From assembly GCA_007120035.1 (NCBI GenBank), contig SKON01000013.1, positions 56,008 through 120,007 of the forward strand: a DNA stretch of 64,000 nt, written 5' to 3'. Within the stretch, counting starts at the first letter, position 1, and every line of letters starts with the position of its first letter. The position numbers and the translations under genes are program-made. Of this stretch, positions 26,870-38,500 are shown piece after piece. The notes beneath the pieces are model-generated. The model did no database searches, had not been told where the DNA came from, and was given only the letters and a program-made list of their open reading frames with translations. The stretch comes from Myxococcales bacterium (GTDB lineage: Bacteria; Myxococcota_A; Bradymonadia; Bradymonadales; Bradymonadaceae).

Positions 26870-27862
26870 ATGAGCGCTCCAAATCGTCGGTCTCTCTCTC
26901 TCCTGGTCGCCCTCGTCGCCGCGGCACTCCTGTCGGCCCCGGGGCTCTTGATGGCCCAGCAGTCCTCGCCATTTCAACCCGGCGGCCAACAAGAGGCCGA
27001 CGACGAGGAGTCGCCCTTTCTGCGGTTCGACAGCCACGACGTAGAGCGGGTCCGCCCCAGCACCCTCCCCGACATCGGCCCCCTGCTCCCGTCTCGGACC
27101 TCCCGCCGAGGCCTCGACGATCTGCCCCGGGTGATGACCTCCGACCGCCTCCGGGATATCTCCACCCAGGTCAACGCCTCCACGGTCTCTATCTACGCCG
27201 TCCACCGGCCCCCTCCGCCCTATCGCCAGACCGATATGGTCTACCGGGGCTTCGCCCTCTGGATCTCCCCTGGCCCTGGTGAGGAGCCGCTCTTGATCGC
27301 CACCGGCGACTGGCTCGACGGGGCGGAGAAGATCTACGCCATCGGCGGCGAGCGCCGCCCCGGCGGGACCGCCGCCCACCTCGACACCAGCAGCTCCGCC
27401 TCCATCGATATCTCCGAGGCGATCGTGGGCAACGACTTTCTGCGCCGCTACCGCAACCAGCTTGTCGAGCTCGAGGTGAAGACCAAGGACACCTTCGTCA
27501 ACCTGGTCCACCTGGTCCCCGACGAGTCCAGCTCCCGGCATGAGCTGGACCGCCCGGAGCAGGGATTCCTCCTCCACGACATGGACGAGGCCATGCCCCA
27601 CTCCCTCTTCGGCCTCAGCTCTACGGCCGGCGCCGTCAGCCCCGTCTCTTACGAGGACTCCCAGAGCCTCCCGGCGGACTACTCCTTCTACTTCCTGACC
27701 ACCTCGTCGGCGATCCTCGGGGCCCCTATCGTCGGGCCCGAAGGCCACCTCCTGGGCATGGCGGCCCTCCCCTATCCCCCGGATCCCCAGTTCTCCCTGG
27801 CCATCCCCCCCGGCGGGCTCCATTACTTCCTGGATCAGCTCACCGGGACCGACGACGACTGA
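26870..27862 (+). CDS. HtrA-like trypsin fold protein with degenerate active site
   Basis: This is a 330-residue protein with a signal peptide (ATG at 26870; SLLVALVAAALLSAPGLLMAQQ). Residues about 100-325 look like a trypsin-fold S1C domain: ISTQVNASTVSIYAV at the start and SAILGAPIVGPEGHLLGMAA at the end. The last segment sits where HtrA proteins have the GNSGGP nucleophile loop, but the Ser-Gly-Gly is gone. No PDZ domain follows. It is probably a catalytically dead scaffold in the periplasm. The stop is 1 bp before tilS. Confidence 0.55.
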   Translation: MSAPNRRSLSLLVALVAAALLSAPGLLMAQQSSPFQPGGQQEADDEESPFLRFDSHDVERVRPSTLPDIGPLLPSRTSRRGLDDLPRVMTSDRLRDISTQVNASTVSIYAVHRPPPPYRQTDMVYRGFALWISPGPGEEPLLIATGDWLDGAEKIYAIGGERRPGGTAAHLDTSSSASIDISEAIVGNDFLRRYRNQLVELEVKTKDTFVNLVHLVPDESSSRHELDRPEQGFLLHDMDEAMPHSLFGLSSTAGAVSPVSYEDSQSLPADYSFYFLTTSSAILGAPIVGPEGHLLGMAALPYPPDPQFSLAIPPGGLHYFLDQLTGTDDD

Positions 27863-27863
27863 C

Positions 27864-29264
27864 GTGGACCTCCTGGAGCTCACGGCGCAGTCTCTACGCC
27901 GCCACCACCTGGGGCGTGACGACTGTATCCTTGTCGCCCTCAGCGGCGGCGTGGACTCGTCCGTACTTCTGGACCTCCTCGATCGACACCACCGCAAGGG
28001 CGGACCCACCGTGGAGGTCCTCCATGTCGATCACGGGGTACGCCCCGACTCGGCTGGGGACGCCCGGTTCTGCGAAGACCAAGCTCGCCGCCGGGGCCTC
28101 CCCTTCCACCTCTCGACCCTCTCCTTCCCAGCCCATCCCAACCAGACTTCCCCCAACCAGGCCACCCTCCGAGACGCCCGCCTCTCAGCCATCGCCGAGG
28201 TCGCCCAGAGCCGAGGGATCACCACCATCGCCATGGGACATCACGGTGACGACGCGATCGAGACAGCCCTCCTGAACCTCGACCGCGGCGCGGGCCTCCG
28301 AGGGCTCACGGCCCTGCGAGAGTGGTCGCCCTTCCCTGGCGCCCCGGGCCTGTCAATTCTTCGGCCCCTCCTGGGCTCCTCGCGAGCTGAGGTTCAGGCC
28401 TACGCAGAGCTCCGCGGCCTCTCCTGGCGAGAGGATCCGACCAACGCCCAGCCAAAGTACGCCCGGAACCGTCTCCGCCACGGCCTCCTGGCATCTCTCT
28501 CCCCACTCGACCGCTCCACCCTGCGATCCGCCCTCGCCACTCTTGCCGAAGCCGACGACGCCCTCGACGCTCTCGCCCGAACCCTCCTCAATGAGGCCCG
28601 CCACCCCACAGGCACGGCCCGCCGCTTCGAGCTTGACGCCCCACCCCTCCGAGCCGCGCCCGCTCCGCTGGTGGGCCGCCTCCTCCTCATCGCCGCGCCC
28701 GGCCTCGACGGCGCCGCCATCGACGCCGTCCTCGATCTCCTCCGCGCTGACGACCTCCCCACCCGTCGGACCCTGCCGGGGTGGCTCGTCACGGCCACCG
28801 AGGACCATCGCCTCCTCTTCGAAGCCTACCGCGAGCGGGGAGCCCGAGACCTCCTTCGAGCCCCCCCCGCCCCCCTGCTCCTGGATCCCTTCCCCACCGG
28901 CGACGCCCCCTTCCTCGACTTCCACGCGTCCTGGGGACTCGGCCCCCACCCCGACGACCCCTTCACGTTCACCGCTCCTCTCGAAACCCTGCCTCGCCCC
29001 TTACGCATCGGCCCACCACCACCGGGCGCCCGCCTCCCTCGCCAGGGCCCCGACGGCCTCTTCCACCAGCGGGTCACCCAGGCGCTCTCCGACATGAGCG
29101 TCCCTCAGGATCGCCGTCGCCGGTGGCCCTGCCTCCTCGCACCCACCGACGAGGTCCTCTGGCTCTCCGGCGCTCCCTTCTCCACCCCACCGCTCGCCAC
29201 GGGCACCACGACCACGGCCCCCCTCTGGTATCTCCACCTCACCCCCCGCTTCCGAACCCACTGA
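27864..29264 (+). CDS. tilS: tRNA(Ile)-lysidine synthetase
   Basis: This is a 466-residue protein starting at a GTG right after the upstream stop. The PP-loop S27-G-G-V-D-S32 binds ATP and activates C34 of tRNA(Ile2) for ligation of lysine, changing AUG decoding to AUA. Further blocks are HVDHGVRPDSAGDARF and MGHHGDDAIETALLNLDRG. It precedes ftsH, a common order. Confidence 0.93.
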   Translation: MDLLELTAQSLRRHHLGRDDCILVALSGGVDSSVLLDLLDRHHRKGGPTVEVLHVDHGVRPDSAGDARFCEDQARRRGLPFHLSTLSFPAHPNQTSPNQATLRDARLSAIAEVAQSRGITTIAMGHHGDDAIETALLNLDRGAGLRGLTALREWSPFPGAPGLSILRPLLGSSRAEVQAYAELRGLSWREDPTNAQPKYARNRLRHGLLASLSPLDRSTLRSALATLAEADDALDALARTLLNEARHPTGTARRFELDAPPLRAAPAPLVGRLLLIAAPGLDGAAIDAVLDLLRADDLPTRRTLPGWLVTATEDHRLLFEAYRERGARDLLRAPPAPLLLDPFPTGDAPFLDFHASWGLGPHPDDPFTFTAPLETLPRPLRIGPPPPGARLPRQGPDGLFHQRVTQALSDMSVPQDRRRRWPCLLAPTDEVLWLSGAPFSTPPLATGTTTTAPLWYLHLTPRFRTH

Positions 29265-29458
29265 AATCTTTTACCTTTAGCGGAATGAACCACCCTCTCA
29301 GATACTTTTCACAGACGAACCGCCGCAGGTCGAACTCGGCGTTCTTCCGGGGGCTTCGACGGGGGGCAGAAGTTGAACCCACCCCGGCGAGGTGTTATAG
29401 AAACCACAAGGGCTGCGTGCCGTAACGCCGCTCGTATCATGTTCTCGACGAGGCCACA

Positions 29459-31447
<1,989 letters not shown>

Positions 31448-31474
31448 CGAGCCCTCTTCTTCCCGTCTCTACCC

Positions 31475-32368
31475 ATGTCTTTCCTGGCGATCCCCAGGCC
31501 ACGTCCTCGCCTCCCCGCGCTTCAGGTCGATGACCGAGTCCTCGATCTGAACCGCAAGGTCGTGGTCATGGGGATCGTCAACGTCACCCCTGACTCCTTC
31601 TCCGATGGCGGCTCCTTCTACTCCCCCGAGGACGCCGTCGCCCACGGCATCTCCCTCTGGGAGGCCGGCGCCGACATCCTCGACGTCGGCGGCGAGTCCA
31701 CCCGCCCCGGCGCCGAGCCTGTCGATGAAGACGAGGAGCTTCGCCGGGTCATCCCCGTCATCGAGGCCCTGGCCAGGGAGACCTCGGCCTGGATCTCCGT
31801 GGACACCTACAAATCCGAGGTGGCCCGAAAGGCCGCCGCCGCCGGCGCCCACATCGTCAACGACATCAGCGGCCTCGGCTTCGATCCGCAGATGGCCTCC
31901 GTGGTCGCCGAGACCGGCCGGGCCCTGGTCCTGATGCATATCCGCAAAACCCCCAAGAATATGCAGCAGGGCATCACCTACGAGGATCTGCTGGAAGACC
32001 TGAAGTCCTACTTCAGGGAACGGGTCCGCCGAGCCACCGACGCCGGCATCCCCCGCTCCCGGATCCTCCTCGACCCCGGCATCGGCTTCGGCAAGACCGT
32101 GGACCAGAACTATCGGTTGCTCCGGGAGCTCTCCACCTTCACGAGCGCCGGATATCCCCTCCTCATCGGCACCAGCCGCAAGAGCTTCATCGGCGCCGTC
32201 GTCGACCGCCCGGCCCCGGAGCGGGTCTTCGGCACCGCCGCCACCGTGGCCTGCGCCGTCTTCGCCGGCGCCAACGTCGTCCGAGTCCACGACGTCGAGG
32301 AGATGGTCGACGTCGTCCGGGTCACCGAAGCCCTCTGCGGGATCGACCCTTTCGACGACGACGCCTAA
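31475..32368 (+). CDS. folP: Dihydropteroate synthase
   Basis: This is a 297-residue TIM-barrel protein. Blocks include MGIVNVTPDSFSDGG, GGESTRPGA, NDISGLGFDP and DPGIGFGKTVDQNY. It condenses 6-hydroxymethyl-dihydropterin pyrophosphate with p-aminobenzoate in folate synthesis. It sits 27 bp after ftsH. Confidence 0.95.
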   Translation: MSFLAIPRPRPRLPALQVDDRVLDLNRKVVVMGIVNVTPDSFSDGGSFYSPEDAVAHGISLWEAGADILDVGGESTRPGAEPVDEDEELRRVIPVIEALARETSAWISVDTYKSEVARKAAAAGAHIVNDISGLGFDPQMASVVAETGRALVLMHIRKTPKNMQQGITYEDLLEDLKSYFRERVRRATDAGIPRSRILLDPGIGFGKTVDQNYRLLRELSTFTSAGYPLLIGTSRKSFIGAVVDRPAPERVFGTAATVACAVFAGANVVRVHDVEEMVDVVRVTEALCGIDPFDDDA

Positions 32369-32466
32369 TTTTTTTGCGCTCCCCCCGGATCTACAGCACC
32401 ATGAAGTCTCTTCGAAGTCCTTGATGTGGCTTCGGCCCTGGTGTTCTTGTGTATCCAGTGTGGGGC

Positions 32467-33417
32467 ATGGACCCTCTCCTCGACACACTTCGCTTTCAGA
32501 CCGGCTGGCAGACGTTCTTCGTCTTCCTGGACATGGCGATCGTGTATTTCGTCATCTACCGGATTCTGTTGCTCATCAAGGGCACCCGTGCCCTCCAGAT
32601 GCTCTTCGGGATGGTCTTCATCCTGGCGGCCTTCTTCCTCTCCCAAGATGACTTTCTGAACCTGTCGACCACCCACTGGATGATCGACATCTTCATCGCC
32701 AACTTCATCATCATCGTGGTGATCATCTTCCAGGATGACATCCGTCGGGCCCTGGCCCAGGTGGGCCGAGCCCCCGTCTTGGGCGGCACCAAGTCCTTCG
32801 AGGACACCTCGGTCCTCGAAGAGGTGATCAAAGCCTGCGTGATGCTCTCCAACCGCCAGCTCGGCGCCCTGATCGCCATCGAGCGCGAGGCCGACCTGAA
32901 CCACTACGTCGAAGAGGGGATCCCCGTAGACGCCGTGGTCTCCAAGGACGTCCTCTTCTCCCTCTTCGTGCCGGAGCACCAGAACCCCCTCCACGACGGG
33001 GCCGTGATCATCCGAAAAGGTCGAGTCGCCGCCGCCGGCTGCTTCCTCCCCCTGACCATCAACCCCCGGGTGGAGAAGTCCCTCGGAACCCGCCACCGCG
33101 CCGGCATCGGGGTCACGGAAGACACCGACGCCGCCGTGGCGATCGTCAGCGAAGAGACGGGCAAGATCTCCGTGGCCTACAACGGGGAGCTCTTCGAAGG
33201 CCTCGACGCCAACGAGATGCGGGCCCTCCTCCAGAAGATCTACAGCGCCCGTCACCTCCACCGCCGCCGAGGAGGCCTCTTCGAGCGCTTCCGTCGAGAC
33301 CTCCGAAAAGAGTTCTCCACCTCCGAGCTTGAGCTCAAGGGCCGCCACGCCGACGTTGGTGACGAGGATGACGAAGATGACGAGGATGGCGGCGGCCGCA
33401 AGGAGGGCTCCTCATGA
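32467..33417 (+). CDS. cdaA: Diadenylate cyclase (c-di-AMP synthase)
   Basis: This is a 316-residue protein. The ATG at 32467 follows GTGGGGC. Three TM helices near the N-terminus precede a DAC domain with the catalytic motifs D177-G-A (HDGAVII) and R209-H-R (GTRHRAGIG). It makes c-di-AMP from two ATP. An acidic tail (DEDDEDDEDGGGRK) follows. It overlaps ybbR by ATGA, as in most cdaA-cdaR-glmM operons, where CdaR and GlmM regulate the cyclase. Confidence 0.94.
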   Translation: MDPLLDTLRFQTGWQTFFVFLDMAIVYFVIYRILLLIKGTRALQMLFGMVFILAAFFLSQDDFLNLSTTHWMIDIFIANFIIIVVIIFQDDIRRALAQVGRAPVLGGTKSFEDTSVLEEVIKACVMLSNRQLGALIAIEREADLNHYVEEGIPVDAVVSKDVLFSLFVPEHQNPLHDGAVIIRKGRVAAAGCFLPLTINPRVEKSLGTRHRAGIGVTEDTDAAVAIVSEETGKISVAYNGELFEGLDANEMRALLQKIYSARHLHRRRGGLFERFRRDLRKEFSTSELELKGRHADVGDEDDEDDEDGGGRKEGSS

Positions 33418-34364
33418 AACACCCCTTCCTGCGGTTCCTCCGGGGCCTCTTCGTCAACAATCTCTACCTCAAGGCCATCGCCGCTATCCTCACCGTCGCC
33501 CTCTACATCTGGGTCAGCGAGGATCGCGAGACCATCGTCTCCGACACCGCCCCGGTCCGGATCGTCGTCCCTGACGACATGATCCTCGTCTCCGACCCTC
33601 CCGACCGGGTCCGGATCACCATCCGCGGCCGCTGGTCCGACGTCCAACGGTTCGACTTCACCCAGGTCGAACCCATTCGCATCGATCTCTCTCGCACCGA
33701 CCGGGATAGAATGGTGAACATCACCTCCGACATGGTCCGGGTCCCCCCGGGCATTCGGGTCACCAACATCGATCCCCCGGCGATCCACGTGCTCCTCGAG
33801 CCCGAAGCCTTCAAGGACGTCCTGGTCACCCCGGCGGTCTCCGGCGAACCGAACCCGGCCTACACCGTCACGGACACCACGGTCACCCCCAACCGGATCA
33901 CCCTTCGGGGGCCTGAGAGCCGCCTGGAGCGCATCTCCTCGGTCTCCACGGAGCCCGTGGACATCACGGGGCGCACTCGGCCCCTGCGACGCAACGTCCG
34001 GGTCGAGACCGGCGACGCTCGAGTAAACGCCGAGATCACCGAGCCCCTGGTGCTGGAGGTGGAGATCGAGACCCAGGAGGTCTCCCACACCTTCTCCGAT
34101 ATCCCCGTGAGCGCCGTGAACACGGGCCTCCGGGTCGACATCGAGCCCCCCACCACGGACGTCACCTTGAGGGGCCCCAAGCCCCTGATCGACGACCTCG
34201 ACGCCGGAATGCTCCGGGCTGAGATCGACCTCGGCGACCTCGACGACCCCTCGGCGGCCACCTACTCCCGAGAGGCGGAGATCGTCAACGTCCCCCCCGA
34301 GCTCGATGTCGCGAGAGTCTTTCCCCAGCGATTCCGGGTCACCATCGCCGTCCCCGACCCCTGA
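33414..34364 (+). CDS. YbbR-domain protein (CdaR-like)
   Basis: This is a 316-residue protein with an N-terminal TM helix (LYLKAIAAILTVALYIWV) and at least three YbbR repeats in the periplasm (units with PPDRVRITIRGRW, PNRITLRGPESRL, PTTDVTLRGPKPL). It starts in an ATGA overlap with cdaA. CdaR modulates CdaA activity in Gram-positives. glmM is not next to it here but on the other strand 5 kb away. Confidence 0.88.
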   Translation: MKHPFLRFLRGLFVNNLYLKAIAAILTVALYIWVSEDRETIVSDTAPVRIVVPDDMILVSDPPDRVRITIRGRWSDVQRFDFTQVEPIRIDLSRTDRDRMVNITSDMVRVPPGIRVTNIDPPAIHVLLEPEAFKDVLVTPAVSGEPNPAYTVTDTTVTPNRITLRGPESRLERISSVSTEPVDITGRTRPLRRNVRVETGDARVNAEITEPLVLEVEIETQEVSHTFSDIPVSAVNTGLRVDIEPPTTDVTLRGPKPLIDDLDAGMLRAEIDLGDLDDPSAATYSREAEIVNVPPELDVARVFPQRFRVTIAVPDP

Positions 34365-34464
34365 TCGCGCCGGGAATCGCGCTTTGCCTCTCCCCTCCAA
34401 TCAAGTAGACTTCCTCGGGTTACCACCCCGCCTGACCTTCCGGAAATCTACCCCTCAGGGCCAC

Positions 34465-35706
34465 ATGGAGAAGAAACTCGTCGAGCACCTCGTGGATCGA
34501 GGACTGGTCACTCGTAAAGAGATCCAGAAGTGCGTGCTTCGCGCCGCCATGTCCTCGTCTTCCGTGGTCGATGAGCTCGTCTCCCGCGTCGACGTCGACC
34601 AACGTCGGCTCGCCGAAGAGATGGCCGACTTCTGGGGTCTGGAGTACCTCGACGAAGGGGCGTTCAACGTCCAGCCCTTCGCCCTGAAGCTCATCGACGG
34701 CGATCGCGCCCGGAGCCACGGCGTCCTGCCCATGGTCTCCGAGCCCGACGGCGACCTCATCGAGCTCGCCGTCTACGACGTGGAGAAGGCACAGCCCGTC
34801 ATCGAGGAGATCCGAGACCAGACCGGGGTCTCCCCCACTCTCACCGTCGCCCCTTACGCCGTCTTGGAGCGCGAGATCTTCCGCCACTACCAGGTCGACG
34901 GCGACGACGCGACCCCGGCGCAACCGGCCCAGAAGTCCAGGGCCCCCGCCCGAGGGGTGGTCAAACAGGCTCGTCCTGCGAAGCGAAAAGAGAGCCTGGA
35001 CGAGGAGACCCGGGTCAGCGCCGGCGTCGTGATCCCCCAGCGGATCTTCTCCGACCCCGATCCCGCTCCCACCCGCCAGATCGATATCACCGACGACAAC
35101 CCCTTCATGGATCTGGTCCATCAGTCCCGCGGGGAGGAGCCGACTACGGCCCAACGCCCCGCCGAGGACTTCTTCGACATCCCCGGGGCCGCCGCCGACC
35201 CTGACCCCGAGCCCGGCCCCCCGTCGGCCGAGTTCGACGAAGCCCCGGACCTGCGAGGAGCCCTCGACGCCTTCGAGGAAGCCTTAGACCAGGACCGCGA
35301 CCCCGAACCCAGCCCTCTTCCCGGGCCCTCGTCGTCGGTCGATTGGGGCGACGCCGACGCCGGGAACTCCGGCTTCGGCCGCCACGCCACAGGTCACTCC
35401 GGACTCCAACCCCTGCCCCGCGACGACTACGACGTCGAGGGCTCCGGGATCTTTCCCCTCGATCGGGACCCCACAGGGTTTTTCGGCGTCGACTCCGAGG
35501 TCAGCACCCCGGAGCTGACCATCGCCGAGATCGTCGAGGGCCAGCGCAAGATGATCCGCAAGCTCCAGCGCGAGATCGACTATCAAAAGGGGATCCTGCA
35601 GACCATGGCCGAGCTCCTCATCGAAGCCCGAGTCCTCAGCCGACGGAAGCTCAAGAAGCGCCTGAAGGCCCTCAAGGACGAGCAGGCCGCCGCTGATGAC
35701 GGCTAG
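34465..35706 (+). CDS. GspE/MshE N-terminal-like domain protein with coiled-coil tail
   Basis: This is a 413-residue protein. The N-terminal ~150 residues resemble the GspE_N/MshEN domain of type II secretion and pilus ATPases (LVEHLVDRGLVTRKEIQKCV ... LAEEMADFWGLEYLDE), which in some members binds c-di-GMP. No ATPase domain follows. A long acidic, proline-rich linker leads to a C-terminal coiled coil (EGQRKMIRKLQREIDYQKG). It might be a nucleotide-sensing adaptor. The stop shares a CTAG with the convergent gene's stop. Confidence 0.65.
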   Translation: MEKKLVEHLVDRGLVTRKEIQKCVLRAAMSSSSVVDELVSRVDVDQRRLAEEMADFWGLEYLDEGAFNVQPFALKLIDGDRARSHGVLPMVSEPDGDLIELAVYDVEKAQPVIEEIRDQTGVSPTLTVAPYAVLEREIFRHYQVDGDDATPAQPAQKSRAPARGVVKQARPAKRKESLDEETRVSAGVVIPQRIFSDPDPAPTRQIDITDDNPFMDLVHQSRGEEPTTAQRPAEDFFDIPGAAADPDPEPGPPSAEFDEAPDLRGALDAFEEALDQDRDPEPSPLPGPSSSVDWGDADAGNSGFGRHATGHSGLQPLPRDDYDVEGSGIFPLDRDPTGFFGVDSEVSTPELTIAEIVEGQRKMIRKLQREIDYQKGILQTMAELLIEARVLSRRKLKKRLKALKDEQAAADDG

Positions 35707-36944
35707 AACCCCAGCCCCACCATTAAATCCGCCGACACCTCCCCACCGGGCCACTGGAAGACCTGGGCGTAGGACACCCTCGCCAGAGCCTTCAGGCCTC
35801 CCCACCGCCAGATCAGCCCCGCCGTCGGCGCCACCGCGTTGTACGAGAGCCCGAGCCCTGTCAGCGACGCCAGCCGATTCTCCGACACGTTCCACCGGGC
35901 GTAGTCCACGCCCACGGTCAGGTCCAGAGGCCGCTGGTCCCCCAGAAAGAGCCGTGTGAACCCCAGGGGTACATAGGCCCTTGGCCCCACCCGGATCCCG
36001 TACCCTCGCATCTGGGTCCCCGCCGGACGAGTGTCGCTTCGCAGGGGGACCAGATAGTTGGAGAGCGCGAAGCTCGCCCCCACCTGGCGCCACCGCAGCT
36101 GCTGCTCTACGGACACACCCCACCCCACCCGGGTGTGCTCACCGACCTCACCGGTCAGGCTACGGGGGCCGGCCCCGATCATCAACGACGCCCCCTCTTC
36201 GGCGCTCCCCTCGACGGGCACCAAACACATCACGACGATCAGCACTGGAAGCCACCGCCGTCCCTCGCCGCGGGTCAGCACCCAACCGATAAGAAACAAC
36301 CCCAAAACCAACGGCCACAGCGGACCTCCGGGGTCCGACGCGCTGCACCCCGCCGATCCCGGGAAACACACCCCTCGATCCCGATCACAGGTCTGCTGCA
36401 CCCCGCACTGGCTGTCGTCCACGCACTCCGCACACCGCCCCAGGCCCACCTCACAGGTCTCTCCACGGCCGCACCCCCCCTCATCGAAGCACTCCACGGA
36501 CTCCGCCATCGCCAGGTACTCCACGGTCGCTTCGCAGGTTCCCTGCACACAGCTCACCTCCAGGCGATACGTCGACGCCACCGTCAGCTCTCGCGAACCC
36601 AGGGCGTCAAAAAGCACCTCCCCCTCCCCCAGCGGATAGGTCCGCTCCATCAAGATCAACGCCCCATCGTCGTCGCGGGGTCGCTCCGTGACGAGGTCGA
36701 CGTCCTCCGACGTAGTCGCACGCAGGCCAATGGTGGCCGGCCCCCCGCGGTTCTCGATCACGATCTCCATGGAGTTCCGCCCCGGCCCGGGACGCTGCAG
36801 CTCCGCCGAACCACCGCACTCCTCGGTCTCCGGGGCGCAGAGCACCCCTGAAGCAATGGAGTCTGCCGGATTATGGCACCCGCCGGCGAAGATCCCGACC
36901 ACCCAGAGGCCCACCACGAACGCGATCTTCTTGCCCGATCTCAT
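35703..36944 (-). CDS. Lipoprotein with Cys-rich segment, inner hydrophobic tail and fused beta-barrel-like half
   Basis: This is a 413-residue protein. The ATG at 36944 overlaps the nnr stop (ATGA) and begins a lipoprotein signal (lipobox AGGC). A beta-rich domain and a Cys-rich run (CFDEGGCGRGETCEVG, CGVQQTCDRD) follow. Near residue 220 is GC, then PLWPLVLGLFLIGWVL and basic residues, like a MYXO-CTERM sorting tail. A second hydrophobic signal-like segment (LPVLIVVMCLVPVEGSA) comes at once, followed by ~150 residues of outer-membrane barrel-like sequence. This looks like two exported proteins fused. Confidence 0.55.
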   Translation of the reverse strand: MRSGKKIAFVVGLWVVGIFAGGCHNPADSIASGVLCAPETEECGGSAELQRPGPGRNSMEIVIENRGGPATIGLRATTSEDVDLVTERPRDDDGALILMERTYPLGEGEVLFDALGSRELTVASTYRLEVSCVQGTCEATVEYLAMAESVECFDEGGCGRGETCEVGLGRCAECVDDSQCGVQQTCDRDRGVCFPGSAGCSASDPGGPLWPLVLGLFLIGWVLTRGEGRRWLPVLIVVMCLVPVEGSAEEGASLMIGAGPRSLTGEVGEHTRVGWGVSVEQQLRWRQVGASFALSNYLVPLRSDTRPAGTQMRGYGIRVGPRAYVPLGFTRLFLGDQRPLDLTVGVDYARWNVSENRLASLTGLGLSYNAVAPTAGLIWRWGGLKALARVSYAQVFQWPGGEVSADLMVGLGF

Positions 36945-38497
36945 GACTCTAGAGCCTGCCAGATCCCCCCCACCTCGTCGAGGAGCCCCGTCACCGTCAC
37001 CCCTCGCACCCCAGCCTTTCTTCGCGCTGCGTCCCCGGCCAGCCCGTGAACGACGACCCCGAAGCAAGCAGCGCTCCGACCACACCCCTCAAACTCCACC
37101 AGCGCCACCGCGATCAGCCCCGTCAGGGCGTCTCCCATCCCCCCCGTGGCCATCCCGGCGTTCCCCGTGCGGTTGATCCCCAGGGGCTCTTCACCGGCGG
37201 CCACCACGGTCGCCGCCGTCTTCAGCACCACGACCGCCTCCCATCGCCGCGCCCCTTCTCGGGCCGCCGCCGGCGGATCGGCCAACACCTCCGCCACAGA
37301 GCAATCCAACAACCGAGCCATCTCTCCCGGATGGGGCGTCAGCACCCCCCCCCCGCACCGCTTCACCGCGGCGCTGATCTCCTCATCGGTAGCCATTAAC
37401 GTCAGGGCGTCGGCGTCCAGCACCAACCGCTGTGGTCCCTCGTCCAAGACCGCCCCAAGCGCCCGGCGAGCCACCTCATCGAGACCCAACCCGGGCCCGA
37501 CGACCACCACATCGGCCTCCCTCGTCAGCCGCCGCAGCTCCTCTTCCTGAAGCTCCTCCCCCTGCTGCCCGTCTCCGAACACCGCCCGACACATCACCTC
37601 CGGGAGCACCCCGGCCACCCCGGCCATCAGCGCCCCCTCAGAGGCCACATTCACGAGACCAGCCCCGCCCACGAGCGCTCCCCGAGCGGACATCACGATC
37701 GCCCCGAAAGTCCCTCGCCGTCCCCCCACGTGAAGGGTCCGCCCGGCCCCGCCCTTATGCAGATCTTGGGGACGTGTCGGCAGGGTCCGCCGCAGCCATT
37801 CCTCGTCCAGAGTCTCCCCGAACACCCCCACGGACTCCCGGACCGCCTCGGGGATCCCGATGTCCACGACCCGCAGCTCACCGCAGCGCTGTCGCCCCGG
37901 ATCCAGGAGCTGCCCCACCTTGGGCAGCCCGAAGGTCACCGTGAGCGCGCAATGGGCGGCGCAGCCCAAGACCTGCCCCGTGGCGCCGTCTATCCCCGAC
38001 GGGATATCCACACCCACCACGGGCGCCGACTGCTCCTCCAGAAACTCCACAGCTCGCCGAAACGCACCTCCCACCTCGCGGTCGATCCCGGTGCCCAGCA
38101 GAGCGTCGCACCACAGCTCGCAATCCGGCGCGCCCTGCAGCCAGGCTTCCACCTCCCCCTCGGTCTTCGCGAAGCTCACCCCATCGAGGACCTTCCCCGC
38201 GATCTGTCGATACACCTCGGCGTCAGCGCTGAGCCCCCCCTCTTCGCCGAGCACCAACACCACCGGGCGAAAGCCCCGATGCCTCAGCATCGTCGCCATC
38301 GCCAACCCGTCGCCGCCGTTGTTTCCCGCCCCACAGAGGATCCCCATCGCCGCCCCCGGCGACAGGTCGAACCTCTCGACGATGGCCTCTACGGCCCCCC
38401 GAGCGGCTCGATCCATCAGCACCACCGACGGCACGCCCACCTCATCGATGGTCGCCCGATCCATCCTCCCCATCTGCTCCGGGGTCACCACCCACAT
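36941..38497 (-). CDS. nnr: Bifunctional NAD(P)H-hydrate epimerase / ADP-dependent dehydratase
   Basis: This is a 518-residue protein with two domains. The N-terminal YjeF epimerase half has ILCGAGNNGGDGLAMA and DIPSGIDGATG. The C-terminal kinase-like dehydratase half has GPGLG, VLDADALTLMA, TPHPGEMARLL and TGNAGMATGGMGDALTG. It repairs hydrated NAD(P)H. It starts 3 bp after pdxJ. The usual acpS gene between the two is absent here. Confidence 0.93.
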   Translation of the reverse strand: MWVVTPEQMGRMDRATIDEVGVPSVVLMDRAARGAVEAIVERFDLSPGAAMGILCGAGNNGGDGLAMATMLRHRGFRPVVLVLGEEGGLSADAEVYRQIAGKVLDGVSFAKTEGEVEAWLQGAPDCELWCDALLGTGIDREVGGAFRRAVEFLEEQSAPVVGVDIPSGIDGATGQVLGCAAHCALTVTFGLPKVGQLLDPGRQRCGELRVVDIGIPEAVRESVGVFGETLDEEWLRRTLPTRPQDLHKGGAGRTLHVGGRRGTFGAIVMSARGALVGGAGLVNVASEGALMAGVAGVLPEVMCRAVFGDGQQGEELQEEELRRLTREADVVVVGPGLGLDEVARRALGAVLDEGPQRLVLDADALTLMATDEEISAAVKRCGGGVLTPHPGEMARLLDCSVAEVLADPPAAAREGARRWEAVVVLKTAATVVAAGEEPLGINRTGNAGMATGGMGDALTGLIAVALVEFEGCGRSAACFGVVVHGLAGDAARRKAGVRGVTVTGLLDEVGGIWQALES

Positions 38498-38500
38498 CTC

